The position numbers and the translations under genes are program-made. 64,000 nucleotides of DNA from Mucilaginibacter_A sp050954285. GTDB taxonomy: Bacteria; Bacteroidota; Bacteroidia; Sphingobacteriales; Sphingobacteriaceae. The notes under the pieces were generated by a model. It worked only from the letters and a program-made list of their open reading frames with translations. It did not search any database and had not been told where the DNA came from. Location: the NCBI GenBank assembly GCA_050954285.1, contig JBPBPL010000014.1:62001-126000 (forward strand), read 5' to 3'. Shown piece after piece: positions 37,166-45,160 of this stretch (its first letter is position 1; each line of letters begins with the position of its first letter).

Positions 37166-38100
37166 TTCTGGAATATTTTTTAGAGCTGACTGCCAATGGT
37201 TTGTATTGCGCGGTCGGAGATTTTTATCTGGATCCGTTAAAGCCCGTGCAAACCGCCGTGATTTCGCACGCTCATGCAGATCATGCCATAGGCGGCCATC
37301 AGCAGGTTTTTGCTACGGCCGCTACACTTGCTTTTATGGATTTGCGCTACGGAAAAAATGCCGGAAAGGACAAGCAAACAGTTGATTATCATGAAAAAGT
37401 ATCGATAAAAGAAGTATCAGTTACGCTGGTTCCGGCCGGACATGTTTTAGGTTCTGCGCAGGTTTTGATGGAGTTTGAAGGCGTAAAATATTTGTATACC
37501 GGCGATTTTAAACTACAACCCGATGCTACCTGTGAAATGCTGGAATGGGTTGAGGCAGATGTTTTGATTACGGAAACCACGTTTGCCAACCCGAATATCA
37601 AACATCCCGATCAGGTTTTGGAGATTGAAAAACTCAATCAAATCCCTTCCAATATTTTGCTTGGCGCGTATGCTTTGGGCAAAAGTCAGCGGTTGATTCA
37701 ATTGATCAACCAGTTTTGTCCGCAGAAACAAATCCTGGTTCACCGCAACATCGAACCCATCAACCGGATTTATGAAAAATTTGGTTATTTATCTGCAAAA
37801 TACAAACTGTACGACCGTAAAGCCATCAAAACCCAAAGTAATTTCATTTATATGGTTCCGCCGTTTACTTTTCACAGTTATATCCGGGCAACGGGTTTGC
37901 GACGGATATTTGCTTCCGGCTGGAAAAACCTGCAAACCAATACACAGGATTCGCTTTACATTTCAGATCATGCTGATTGGGATGATATTTTGCTGCTGAT
38001 CAGTAAAGTAAAGCCGGCTCAAATCTGGACTTTGCACGGGAACGGTCTGCATCTGCAACAGTATTTTGCCGGGAAAATGAGGGTTAAAATCCTGAATTGA
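37162..38100 (+). CDS. Metallo-beta-lactamase-fold exonuclease-like protein
   Basis: 312 residues with the zinc motif SHAHADHAIGGH, YTGDFK and a late SDHADWDD block, characteristic of the MBL-fold nucleases related to ligase-associated exonucleases and YSH1/CPSF. No DNA ligase gene is nearby, so the DNA-repair link is only from family. It is in a tight operon with coaE (4-base overlap) and a DUF5522 protein (1-base overlap). Confidence 0.82.
   Translation: MILEYFLELTANGLYCAVGDFYLDPLKPVQTAVISHAHADHAIGGHQQVFATAATLAFMDLRYGKNAGKDKQTVDYHEKVSIKEVSVTLVPAGHVLGSAQVLMEFEGVKYLYTGDFKLQPDATCEMLEWVEADVLITETTFANPNIKHPDQVLEIEKLNQIPSNILLGAYALGKSQRLIQLINQFCPQKQILVHRNIEPINRIYEKFGYLSAKYKLYDRKAIKTQSNFIYMVPPFTFHSYIRATGLRRIFASGWKNLQTNTQDSLYISDHADWDDILLLISKVKPAQIWTLHGNGLHLQQYFAGKMRVKILN
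37406..37418 (-). repeat. Dispersed motif, TC form
   Basis: Minus-strand GATACTTCTTTTA followed by TCGATAC, in the nuclease gene as SIKEVS. Confidence 0.75.
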
Positions 38101-38267
38101 TGGAATTGGCAAAAGAAGATTTTTATGAAGATGAAAACGGTAATACTGTTTTTACTGCCCAATTTCATCTGAAAAGAGGTTATTGCTGCAAAAATAAATG
38201 CAGGCATTGCCCTTGGAATTTCGGTCGCGACAAACAAAAAACATTGTCGGAAAATAAATTATTATAA
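38100..38267 (+). CDS. DUF5522-like small cysteine-rich protein (55 aa)
   Basis: The ATG shares its first base with the previous stop (TGATG). The protein begins MELAKEDFYEDENGNTVFTA and contains FHLKRGYCCKNKCRHCPWNF, the four-cysteine core of the DUF5522 family, which looks like a metal-binding site (CC-x3-C-x2-C). Bacteroidota carry it widely; function unknown. A GT-form motif copy encodes its NTVFT segment. Confidence 0.85.
   Translation: MELAKEDFYEDENGNTVFTAQFHLKRGYCCKNKCRHCPWNFGRDKQKTLSENKLL
38142..38154 (+). repeat. Dispersed motif, GT form
   Basis: AATACTGTTTTTA followed by CTGCC, in the DUF5522 gene (NTVFTA). Confidence 0.7.
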
Positions 38268-38292
38268 ATTTACGGTATTAGGAAGATTGATT

Positions 38293-38742
38293 ATGGAACT
38301 GGAAAAGGAAATTCAAAGCAGTAAGTTTGAAGATAATTACCACAAAGCAGTGGTTAATATTTCTTATACTTATAGCTGGATAACCACAATTGTGCGTGAA
38401 CGGCTTGAAAAACACCAGATTACACATCAGCAGTTTAATATTCTGCGGATTTTACGCGGACAGTTCCCTAATCCGGCTACGGTAAATTTGCTGAAAGAAC
38501 GGATGCTGGATAAAATGTGTGATGCTTCGCGGATTGTGGACCGGCTGGTACAAAAAGAACTGGTAACGCGCTGCACAAATTCTAAAGATAGGCGGGCGGT
38601 GGATATTCGGATCAGTGATAAAGGATTGCAGATATTATCCCAGATTGATTGTCAACTTAAAATGAGCGATTTATTAAATCATAATATTACGGAAGAAGAA
38701 GCACAGGTTTTATGTACTTTGCTGGATAAACTCCGCGGTTAA
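38293..38742 (+). CDS. MarR-family transcriptional regulator
   Basis: 149 residues with a winged helix-turn-helix: ITHQQFNILRILRGQFP, then LKERMLDKMCDASRIVDRL and the wing RCTNSKDRRAVDIRISDKG (DRR motif). Dimeric repressors of this family bind palindromic operators. Its target is not evident; the next gene is on the other strand. ATG at 38293 chosen over an in-frame start at 38287. Confidence 0.9.
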   Translation: MELEKEIQSSKFEDNYHKAVVNISYTYSWITTIVRERLEKHQITHQQFNILRILRGQFPNPATVNLLKERMLDKMCDASRIVDRLVQKELVTRCTNSKDRRAVDIRISDKGLQILSQIDCQLKMSDLLNHNITEEEAQVLCTLLDKLRG

Positions 38743-38749
38743 AATTTGT

Positions 38750-39466
38750 TTAGGCTTCTGCAAAAAATGTGATCAAAGCAATGCCGGAACCAGTTAATAC
38801 AGCAACCATTTTACGCAAATTAAATTTGTGATCGGAGCTGGATTCAAATAAAATGGTGGTAGAAATATGCAGGAAAATTCCGATTACGATGCCCATAATC
38901 CGGGAAAAATATTGCTGTAAACCGGCCAAAGTTGTACTTAACAGGTGACTTGCAAAAAATCCTGCGGGTGTCATCATCGCAAAAATAACCAGTAAAAACA
39001 GTATGCTTCTTTTATGCAACTTATTTTGCATCAGCACACTTCCCAACGCAAAAGCCGCCGGAATATGATGCAAAGCGATACCAAAAACCAGTTCCTGCTG
39101 ATGGCCTTGCGCCAACGGCATTCCCTCCAGAAAAGCGTGTAAACAAAGGCTGATCATAATCCCGGAAGGAAAAGCAGCTTCGTTGTGCTGATGATTGTGG
39201 TGAATATGGCCATGTTCTACACCATCCGAAAACAATTCCAGGATCAGTTGAAACAGAAACCCGATCATGATAAAAATGCCTACATAATGGTCGCCGCTTT
39301 TATAAGCATTCGGGATCAAATGCAAAACGGTAATTGCAAATAAATAAGCTCCGCTGAAGGAAAGGATGAGTTTCAGGTTTTTGCCAATGTCTTTCTTGAA
39401 CAAAAAAATGCTTGCTCCTCCAAAAAAAGCACTGAAAAAAAGTGGAAAAATGATCCAGTAATTCAT
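38750..39466 (-). CDS. ZIP-family metal (zinc) transporter
   Basis: 238 residues, eight hydrophobic helices, a His-rich loop (GVEHGHIHHNHQHNE) and the helix IV/V pattern SLCLHAFLEGMPLAQG and GIALHHIPAAFALG that carries the metal-binding His/Glu in ZIP proteins. Imports zinc or similar divalent metals across the inner membrane. It overlaps the PAP2 gene by four bases, so the two are one operon. Confidence 0.9.
   Translation of the reverse strand: MNYWIIFPLFFSAFFGGASIFLFKKDIGKNLKLILSFSGAYLFAITVLHLIPNAYKSGDHYVGIFIMIGFLFQLILELFSDGVEHGHIHHNHQHNEAAFPSGIMISLCLHAFLEGMPLAQGHQQELVFGIALHHIPAAFALGSVLMQNKLHKRSILFLLVIFAMMTPAGFFASHLLSTTLAGLQQYFSRIMGIVIGIFLHISTTILFESSSDHKFNLRKMVAVLTGSGIALITFFAEA
38993..39014. 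repeat. Back-to-back pair of dispersed motifs (GT minus, TC plus)
   Basis: TAAAAACAGTATG (38993-39005) overlaps TATGCTTCTTTTA (39002-39014). Lies inside the ZIP transporter gene, the same arrangement as at 20428. Confidence 0.8.
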
Positions 39467-40029
39467 GAAAATTTGAGGTAAAAGCGCTTGTAAACCAAAC
39501 CATACAGCAAGCCAACCAAAGCACCAAAAGCTGCTCCCGTAAGCACATCAATGGGATAATGCACACCCACGTAAACTTGAGCATAACAGATCAGGGCGGC
39601 CCAAAAAACTGCAAAAAACCAGATCCAGCGCCAGTTTTGCCCAAAAGCCATGCACAGAAAAATGGCAATTGCAAAATGATCACTGGCATGGGCAGAAGGA
39701 AAACTCAACCCTGTTCCGCATGGAACACGGTTAATCACAGTTGGTTCAAACTTCGGATCGTTGCAGGGCCGTACTCTTTTTACGTAGGCTTTTATCACCC
39801 GGACACAAACAAAATCTGCCGTACCTGCAGTTGCAGCCAGCAGTGCAATAATTAAGATGGCGACTTTCCGGTAACGGAAAATGCTAAAACCAATGATGAA
39901 AAGATAAAGTGGTATCCAGGTTTTTGGGTTGCGGAATATGGGCATCAGCACGTCAAAAAGCGGATTGCTCCAATCGTGGTTAATCTGATGGAACCAGTGC
40001 TGATCAAACTGCATCCAGAAATAAGTCAT
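39463..40029 (-). CDS. PAP2-family phosphatase
   Basis: 188 residues with the three PAP2 motifs: KAYVKRVRP, the FPSAHASDH block and a third motif YVGVHYPIDV. About five membrane helices. Family members dephosphorylate lipids such as undecaprenyl diphosphate or phosphatidylglycerophosphate in the inner membrane. Precise substrate unknown. Confidence 0.9.
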   Translation of the reverse strand: MTYFWMQFDQHWFHQINHDWSNPLFDVLMPIFRNPKTWIPLYLFIIGFSIFRYRKVAILIIALLAATAGTADFVCVRVIKAYVKRVRPCNDPKFEPTVINRVPCGTGLSFPSAHASDHFAIAIFLCMAFGQNWRWIWFFAVFWAALICYAQVYVGVHYPIDVLTGAAFGALVGLLYGLVYKRFYLKFS

Positions 40030-40156
40030 GGTTTTGTTGGCTTTAATCGAACTGGCATCAAACTTAAATCTTTTAGCAATTTTTTAATGGTCGCGAATAT
40101 AGCTAATCATCCAATAAACAACCACAATTGCGTATAAAGCCTACGCCAATTATTCG

Positions 40157-40164
40157 TATTTTTG
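40157..40164 (+). promoter_or_regulatory. Candidate -7 box (TATTTTTG) for glmM
   Basis: Fits TAnnTTTG, 20 bases before the TTG start codon. The -33 element is not clear. Confidence 0.5.
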
Positions 40165-40183
40165 CAGTCTAAAACAGATATTC

Positions 40184-41575
40184 TTGACACTGATCAAATC
40201 GATTTCCGGTATCCGGGGCACTATTGGCGGCCAATCAGGCAATGCGCTTACACCAGCAGATATTGTAAAATTTACGGCTGCTTTTGGTAGCTGGATCATT
40301 AAAAAAACAGGTATAAAAAAAGTAGTGGTTGGCCGGGATGCACGTATTTCCGGGCCTATGGTTTTGAATTTAGTAACCGGTACATTGCAGGGTTTAGGAA
40401 TTGAGGTGATCGATCTTGGCCTTTCCACCACGCCAACGGTAGAAATCGCGGTTCCGGCAGAACAGGCTGGTGGTGGCATTATCATCACGGCAAGCCATAA
40501 TCCAAAACAATGGAATGCGCTGAAACTGTTGAACCATGATGGCGAATTTATCAGTGAAACTGATGGTGCCGAAGTGCTGGAACTGGCTGAAAGCGGTAAA
40601 ATGATATTTGCAGAAGTTGGGCAGTTAGGCAAAGTTACTCGCGATGATTCTTACCTGCAAAAACATATTGATTTGATCCTGGCCTTGCCTTTGGTTGATG
40701 CAGAAGTTATCCGGAATGCCAATTTTAAAATAGTGGTTGATGCCGTAAATTCTACCGGCGGGATTTTTGTACCGGCTTTGCTACGGGCATTGGGCGTCGA
40801 GATTATCCATGAGTTATTTTGCGAACCTGACGGGAATTTTCCGCATAATCCTGAACCTTTGCCCGAAAACCTGACTGCATTATCAAAAGAAGTTTTGGCC
40901 AAAAATGCTGATTTGGGTATTGCCGTAGATCCTGATGTGGACCGGTTGTGTTTTATCTCCGAGGATGGAAATGTTTTTGGCGAAGAATATACGCTGGTTG
41001 CCGTAGCAGATTATGTGCTAAAAAATACTTCCGGCAATACGGTTTCCAATCTTTCTTCCACACGTGCCTTGCAGGATGTTACGGAAAAAGCAAAAGGTAA
41101 ATATTTTGCTTCTGCTGTGGGAGAGGTGAATGTGGTGAACAAAATGAAAGAAGTTGACGCGGTAATTGGGGGCGAGGGTAATGGCGGTGTCATCTATCCG
41201 GAACTGCACTATGGCCGCGATGCGCTGGCTGGCATCGCTTTATTTTTGACGCATCTGGCTAAGTTTGGGCGTTCGGTTTCAGTTCTGCGCAGCACTTATC
41301 CAAGTTATTACATCTCCAAAAATAAAATTACGCTCACACCGGAAATGGATATTGATGCCTTGCTGGAAAGTGTGCGGGAAAAATATCAGCGGCAGCCGCA
41401 TTCCACAATTGATGGTTTAAAAATTGAATTTGGCAGCGATTGGGTGCATCTCCGCAGATCCAATACCGAACCGATTATCCGTATTTATTCGGAAGGAAAT
41501 TCGGAACAGGTAGCCAACAGCTTATCAAACAAAATAATATCTGATATAAAAGAAGTATTGCAACTGCAAGGCTGA
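40184..41575 (+). CDS. glmM: Phosphoglucosamine mutase, TTG start
   Basis: 463 residues of the alpha-D-phosphohexomutase family: start MTLIKSISGIRGTIGG, phosphoserine loop ITASHNPKQWNA, metal-binding DPDVDRL, sugar loop GGEGNGG and phosphate loop RRSNTEPIIRIYSE. It converts glucosamine-6-phosphate to glucosamine-1-phosphate for cell-wall synthesis. The conserved N-terminus begins at a TTG; no ATG or GTG lies close enough upstream in frame, and the -7 box is 20 bases before it. Related hexomutases (phosphomannomutase) look similar, so specificity is inferred. Confidence 0.88.
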   Translation: MTLIKSISGIRGTIGGQSGNALTPADIVKFTAAFGSWIIKKTGIKKVVVGRDARISGPMVLNLVTGTLQGLGIEVIDLGLSTTPTVEIAVPAEQAGGGIIITASHNPKQWNALKLLNHDGEFISETDGAEVLELAESGKMIFAEVGQLGKVTRDDSYLQKHIDLILALPLVDAEVIRNANFKIVVDAVNSTGGIFVPALLRALGVEIIHELFCEPDGNFPHNPEPLPENLTALSKEVLAKNADLGIAVDPDVDRLCFISEDGNVFGEEYTLVAVADYVLKNTSGNTVSNLSSTRALQDVTEKAKGKYFASAVGEVNVVNKMKEVDAVIGGEGNGGVIYPELHYGRDALAGIALFLTHLAKFGRSVSVLRSTYPSYYISKNKITLTPEMDIDALLESVREKYQRQPHSTIDGLKIEFGSDWVHLRRSNTEPIIRIYSEGNSEQVANSLSNKIISDIKEVLQLQG

Positions 41576-41586
41576 TGCTTCTTTTA
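41547..41586. repeat. Inverted pair of dispersed motifs (TC form) after glmM
   Basis: TAAAAGAAGTAT (41547-41558) and ATGCTTCTTTTA (41575-41586) are complementary over 12 positions with one G-U pair, around 16 bases. The left arm encodes the last codons of glmM, the right arm lies past its stop. Confidence 0.85.
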
Positions 41587-41614
41587 CCCTACTAATTTCA
41601 ATACAATAAAACAT

Positions 41615-42757
41615 ATGCGTGTTTACTTAGATAATGCCGCGACTACGCCAATTGATCAGGAAGTTTTAAAAGAAGTTTATCAGGTGATGGAAACTTGTTA
41701 TGGCAATCCATCATCCATTCATTCTTTTGGTCGCGAAGCCAGAACGATTGTTGAAAAAGCGCGTAGAACAATTGCCGGGCTTCTGCATGCTTCGCCTTCA
41801 GAAATATTTTTTACCTCGGGTGGAACGGAAGCGGACAATATGGCCATTCGTTGCGCCATCCATGATCTGAACATTAAACACGCTATTACTACGGAAATTG
41901 AACATCACGCGGTTTTGCATACTTTAAAAGCGCTGGAAAAATCTGGTGCCATAAAATTAAGTTTTGTGAAGGTTGATGAGCGAGGCAACATTAACCTAAA
42001 CCAGCTGGAACAATTATTACAGGAAAATAAGCGCAGTTTTGTATCGCTGATGCACGCCAATAATGAAATTGGTACGATAACCGATATTGAAAAAGTTGGT
42101 GATTTGTGCGAACAGTATAACGCTGTTTTTCATTGTGATACGGTGCAAACGATGGGCCATTTTCCGCATGACGTAACCAAACTGAAAGTCCACTTTTTGG
42201 TTGGTGCTGCACACAAATTGCATGGCCCAAAAGGGATCGGATTCATCTACATCAACCATAAAATCAAAATAAAGCCTTTGATTCATGGCGGTTCGCAGGA
42301 GCGGAACATGCGTGGCGGTACAGAGAACGTTTACGGGATTGTAGGTTTTGCCAAAGCTTTGCAACTGGCATATGCAGAAATGGAAATCCACAAAAATTAT
42401 CTACTCGATTTAAAAGCCTACATGATGCAGCAACTGCTTGAAACTATTCCCGGCGTTGCGTTTAATGGAGAAACTGATCCGGAAAAAAGTTTATACACCG
42501 TTTTAAACGTTTCTTTCCCGGAGATGGAAATGGGCGATATGTTATTATTTAGCTTGGATATTGCCGGTATTTCTGCTTCCGGTGGCAGTGCCTGCAGCTC
42601 CGGAACGGATATCGGTTCGCATGTTTTGACCGGAATTGGTGCCAGTCCGGACCGGCCGGCAATCCGGTTTTCGTTTTCCAAATTCAACACAAAAGAAGAA
42701 ATTGATTATACGATTGCTAAGTTGAAAGAGATTTGTGCATCAAAAGTGCAGGCATAG
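41615..42757 (+). CDS. Cysteine desulfurase (NifS/IscS-like)
   Basis: 380 residues, PLP-dependent class V fold. MRVYLDNAATTPID start, PLP-lysine in GAAHKLHGPKG and catalytic cysteine in SASGGSACSSGTD. It mobilises sulfur from cysteine for iron-sulfur clusters or tRNA thiolation. No IscU or SufE gene is nearby. Complete and of normal length. Confidence 0.93.
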   Translation: MRVYLDNAATTPIDQEVLKEVYQVMETCYGNPSSIHSFGREARTIVEKARRTIAGLLHASPSEIFFTSGGTEADNMAIRCAIHDLNIKHAITTEIEHHAVLHTLKALEKSGAIKLSFVKVDERGNINLNQLEQLLQENKRSFVSLMHANNEIGTITDIEKVGDLCEQYNAVFHCDTVQTMGHFPHDVTKLKVHFLVGAAHKLHGPKGIGFIYINHKIKIKPLIHGGSQERNMRGGTENVYGIVGFAKALQLAYAEMEIHKNYLLDLKAYMMQQLLETIPGVAFNGETDPEKSLYTVLNVSFPEMEMGDMLLFSLDIAGISASGGSACSSGTDIGSHVLTGIGASPDRPAIRFSFSKFNTKEEIDYTIAKLKEICASKVQA

Positions 42758-42775
42758 TTTTTGTCGTTTTTCATT

Positions 42776-42788
42776 CATGCTGTTTTTA
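42776..42788 (+). repeat. Dispersed motif, GT form
   Basis: CATGCTGTTTTTA followed by TCAGCATATTTTT, in the gap after the cysteine desulfurase gene. Confidence 0.75.
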
Positions 42789-42885
42789 TCAGCATATTTT
42801 TCTCTAAAAAATCAATTAGTGAAAAACAATGCACTGAATTAATTGGTTTCGGTAATAATACACACTAACGTTAAATATCAAACTT

Positions 42886-43278
42886 ATGACACTTACCCAT
42901 GCCAGCAGTTTAAATGATCAGGCAGACTATTTAAACGCCAATGATCATGCTTTTGCAAATGAAACTTTGAATGCAATTTTTAATGCACCAAAAAATGCAG
43001 TTGCAGAAGATGATGACGACGACGATCTGGATGCAACAATCCCTGATCCTGATGAAGATGATCTTTATGATGAAGATGATGACGCATTTCCGGATGCAGA
43101 TGAACTGGATAAAATAGATGACGACGATGATGCCGATGTAATTGATGATGATGATTTGTCTGACGATGATGACAAAGGAAGCACCACATCAGGCATGGGA
43201 TCATCTTCTTTTGCAGATCGGCCAACAGGCCGTACCACTGGCCGCATGACAGATCACGAACCAGGTTCTGGCCAGTAA
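42886..43278 (+). CDS. Very acidic, Asp-rich small protein, unknown function
   Basis: 130 residues. The centre (about 43-97) is almost entirely Asp/Glu (DDDDDDLDATIPDPDEDD and similar), the end is Gly/Ser/Thr-rich (STTSGMGSSS, RPTGRTTGRMT). No signal peptide or membrane helix. The frame is ATG-started, has its own terminator, and similar acidic proteins occur in Bacteroidota. It could bind metal or basic proteins; no function is claimed. Confidence 0.7.
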   Translation: MTLTHASSLNDQADYLNANDHAFANETLNAIFNAPKNAVAEDDDDDDLDATIPDPDEDDLYDEDDDAFPDADELDKIDDDDDADVIDDDDLSDDDDKGSTTSGMGSSSFADRPTGRTTGRMTDHEPGSGQ

Positions 43279-43291
43279 TAATTCCTATCTT

Positions 43292-43330
43292 ACAAAAAAA
43301 GGATGCTAAAAACAGCATCCCTTTTTTTGT
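43292..43330. terminator. Bidirectional terminator carrying a dispersed-motif arm
   Basis: ACAAAAAAAGGATGCT pairs with AGCATCCCTTTTTTTGT around AAAAAC. The loop plus 3' arm (43307-43319) reads minus-strand GATGCTGTTTTTA, a full GT-form motif, so here the motif is built into a terminator. Confidence 0.88.
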
Positions 43331-43356
43331 ATAAAAGTTTTTTGGTGATATTATTT

Positions 43357-44985
43357 TTATGCTATTGCATACATTTCTTCCTGTTGCTTTTTCACCGTAT
43401 CGCTATTGATAAAATCATCATAATTCATCAGTTTGTCAATCATTCCGCCAGGGGTTAATTCTACAATTCTATTGGCAACAGTTTGGGTTAGTTCATGATC
43501 TCGGGAAGTGAACAAAATCGTTCCACGGAAATCTTTCATGCCGTTATTTAAAGCCGTAATAGATTCCAGATCCAAGTGATTGGTTGGTTCATCAAACAGC
43601 AAAACGTTGGCATGTTGCAGCATCATACGGGAAAACATGCAGCGCATTTTTTCGCCTCCGGAAAGTACAGTTGATTTTTTCAGCACTTCTTCTCCCGAAA
43701 ACAGCATTCTGCCTAAAAAGCCACGGATGAACTGATCATCTTTTTCGCCTTCAGAATAATCACGCAGCCAATCGATTAAATTGTCATCTTTTCCTTTAAA
43801 ATATTCCATGTTATCCATCGGAATATCAGCAGTTTTGATCGTAATTCCCCATTTGAAACTGCCGGTATAATCCGTGTCGCGGCCAGTCAGAATATCGTAA
43901 AAAGCAGAAGTAGCCAAGCTATTTTGCGAAATCACCGCAATCTTGTCGCCTTTATTAACCATCAGATTTACACCTGAAAATAGCACTTCGCCATGTAAGG
44001 TTTTGCTCAAGTTTTCAATCTGCAGGATTTGATCGCCAGCTTCTCTGCCCAGATTATTAAATAAAATAGCCGGATATTTTCGGTTGGAAGGCTTGATTTC
44101 ATCTAAATTGATTTTATCCAAAGCCTTTTTCCGGCTGGTTGCCTGTTTGGATTTGGAAGCATTGGCACTGAAACGACGAATAAATTCCTGTAATTCCTTC
44201 ACACGGTCTTCCGTCTTTTTATTCTGATCAGAACGTTGTTTCAAAGCCAGCTGACTGGATTCGTACCAGAAAGAATAATTGCCGGTGTAAATGCTCATCT
44301 TGGCAAAATCAATATCCACAATGTGCGTGCAAACCGTATCCAGAAAGTGCCTGTCGTGCGAAACCACCAGAACTATGGCTTCATAAGTTGCCAAAAAATC
44401 TTCCAACCAGGCAATCGTAGTGATATCCAGATCATTGGTTGGTTCATCCAGCAGCAAAATATCCGGACTGCCGAACAAAGCTTGCGCCAATAAAACCCGA
44501 ACTTTCTGGTTTCCGTCCAGCTCTTTCAGCTGCTTATAATGCAATTCTTCTTTGATGCCGAGGTTGCTCAATAAAGTTGCGGCGTTGCTTTCCGCGTTCC
44601 AGCCATCCATTTCAGCAAACAGGTTTTCCAGTTCGCCGGCACGTTCGCCGTCTTTATCGGTAAAATCTTCCTTCATGTAAATGGCATCTTTTTCCTTCAT
44701 CACCGCATACATTTCCTGGTGGCCGATCAATACTGTTTCTATCACCGAAAATTCGTCAAACTCATAGTGATTTTGTTTGAGGACAGCCATGCGCTCGCCT
44801 GGCGAAAAACTGAATGAACCGCTGGTTGGATCAATCTCTTTAGAAAGTATTTTTAAAAAAGTAGATTTTCCTGCGCCGTTTGCACCGATAATGCCGTAGC
44901 AATTTCCTTGTGTAAACTTGAGGTTGACATCTTCAAAAAGGATGCGTTTGCCGTAACGAAGCGATAAATTGGATACCGTAATCAT
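43357..44985 (-). CDS. ABC-F family ATPase (YbiT/EttA-like)
   Basis: 542 residues with two ATPase domains and no membrane helices. Domain 1 has Walker A GANGAGKST and Walker B DILLLDEPTND. Domain 2 has LSGGEKMRCMFSRMM and VLLFDEPTNHLD, but its Walker A position reads GDKIAVISQNSLATSAF, without the GxxGxGKS lysine. The linker has TSRKKALDKINLD. ABC-F proteins act on the ribosome to aid translation or give antibiotic resistance. No resistance-type long linker is obvious, so a housekeeping role is more likely. Confidence 0.9.
   Translation of the reverse strand: MITVSNLSLRYGKRILFEDVNLKFTQGNCYGIIGANGAGKSTFLKILSKEIDPTSGSFSFSPGERMAVLKQNHYEFDEFSVIETVLIGHQEMYAVMKEKDAIYMKEDFTDKDGERAGELENLFAEMDGWNAESNAATLLSNLGIKEELHYKQLKELDGNQKVRVLLAQALFGSPDILLLDEPTNDLDITTIAWLEDFLATYEAIVLVVSHDRHFLDTVCTHIVDIDFAKMSIYTGNYSFWYESSQLALKQRSDQNKKTEDRVKELQEFIRRFSANASKSKQATSRKKALDKINLDEIKPSNRKYPAILFNNLGREAGDQILQIENLSKTLHGEVLFSGVNLMVNKGDKIAVISQNSLATSAFYDILTGRDTDYTGSFKWGITIKTADIPMDNMEYFKGKDDNLIDWLRDYSEGEKDDQFIRGFLGRMLFSGEEVLKKSTVLSGGEKMRCMFSRMMLQHANVLLFDEPTNHLDLESITALNNGMKDFRGTILFTSRDHELTQTVANRIVELTPGGMIDKLMNYDDFINSDTVKKQQEEMYAIA
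44729..44741 (+). repeat. Dispersed motif, GT form, one mismatch
   Basis: AATACTGTTTCTA followed by TCACCGAAAATTC, in the ABC-F gene. Confidence 0.45.
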
Positions 44986-45002
44986 GTTGTACTATTTTGC
45001 TG

Positions 45003-45010
45003 CAAAGATA
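45003..45010 (-). promoter_or_regulatory. Candidate -7 box (TATCTTTG) for the ABC-F gene
   Basis: Minus-strand TATCTTTG, 17 bases upstream of the ATG at 44985. Confidence 0.55.
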
Positions 45011-45060
45011 CGCGTTATTGAGATCAAATCGAACTCAAATTTCGGTTTTTGCCTGAATTG

Positions 45061-45086
45061 AATGCTTCTTTTAGCAGCTAAAAATT
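45061..45086 (+). repeat. Dispersed motif, TC form, with perfect 7-bp arms
   Basis: AATGCTTCTTTTA (45061-45073); TTTTAGC-A-GCTAAAA at 45069-45083 is a perfect inverted repeat. Compared with the 27581 copy, both arms changed together. Confidence 0.88.
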
Positions 45087-45123
45087 GGATTCGGATTTGA
45101 ACCTTGCAAGTTGACCGAAATTC

Positions 45124-45131
45124 TATCTTTG
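45124..45131 (+). promoter_or_regulatory. Candidate -7 box (TATCTTTG) for the EamA gene
   Basis: Perfect TAnnTTTG, 26 bases before the ATG at 45158; TTG lies 17 bases upstream of the box. Confidence 0.6.
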
Positions 45132-45147
45132 CGCAAAATTACCTCAA

Positions 45148-45160
45148 TAAAAACAGCATG
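45148..45160 (-). repeat. Dispersed motif, GT form, containing a start codon
   Basis: TAAAAACAGCATG on the plus strand: its last three bases are the ATG of the EamA gene. Confidence 0.75.

Noticed and set aside
42980..43318. 112-residue frame on the minus strand, rich in His and Leu
   Set aside because: It is the antisense of the Asp-rich gene, where repeated GAT codons read as histidine or leucine-rich runs.
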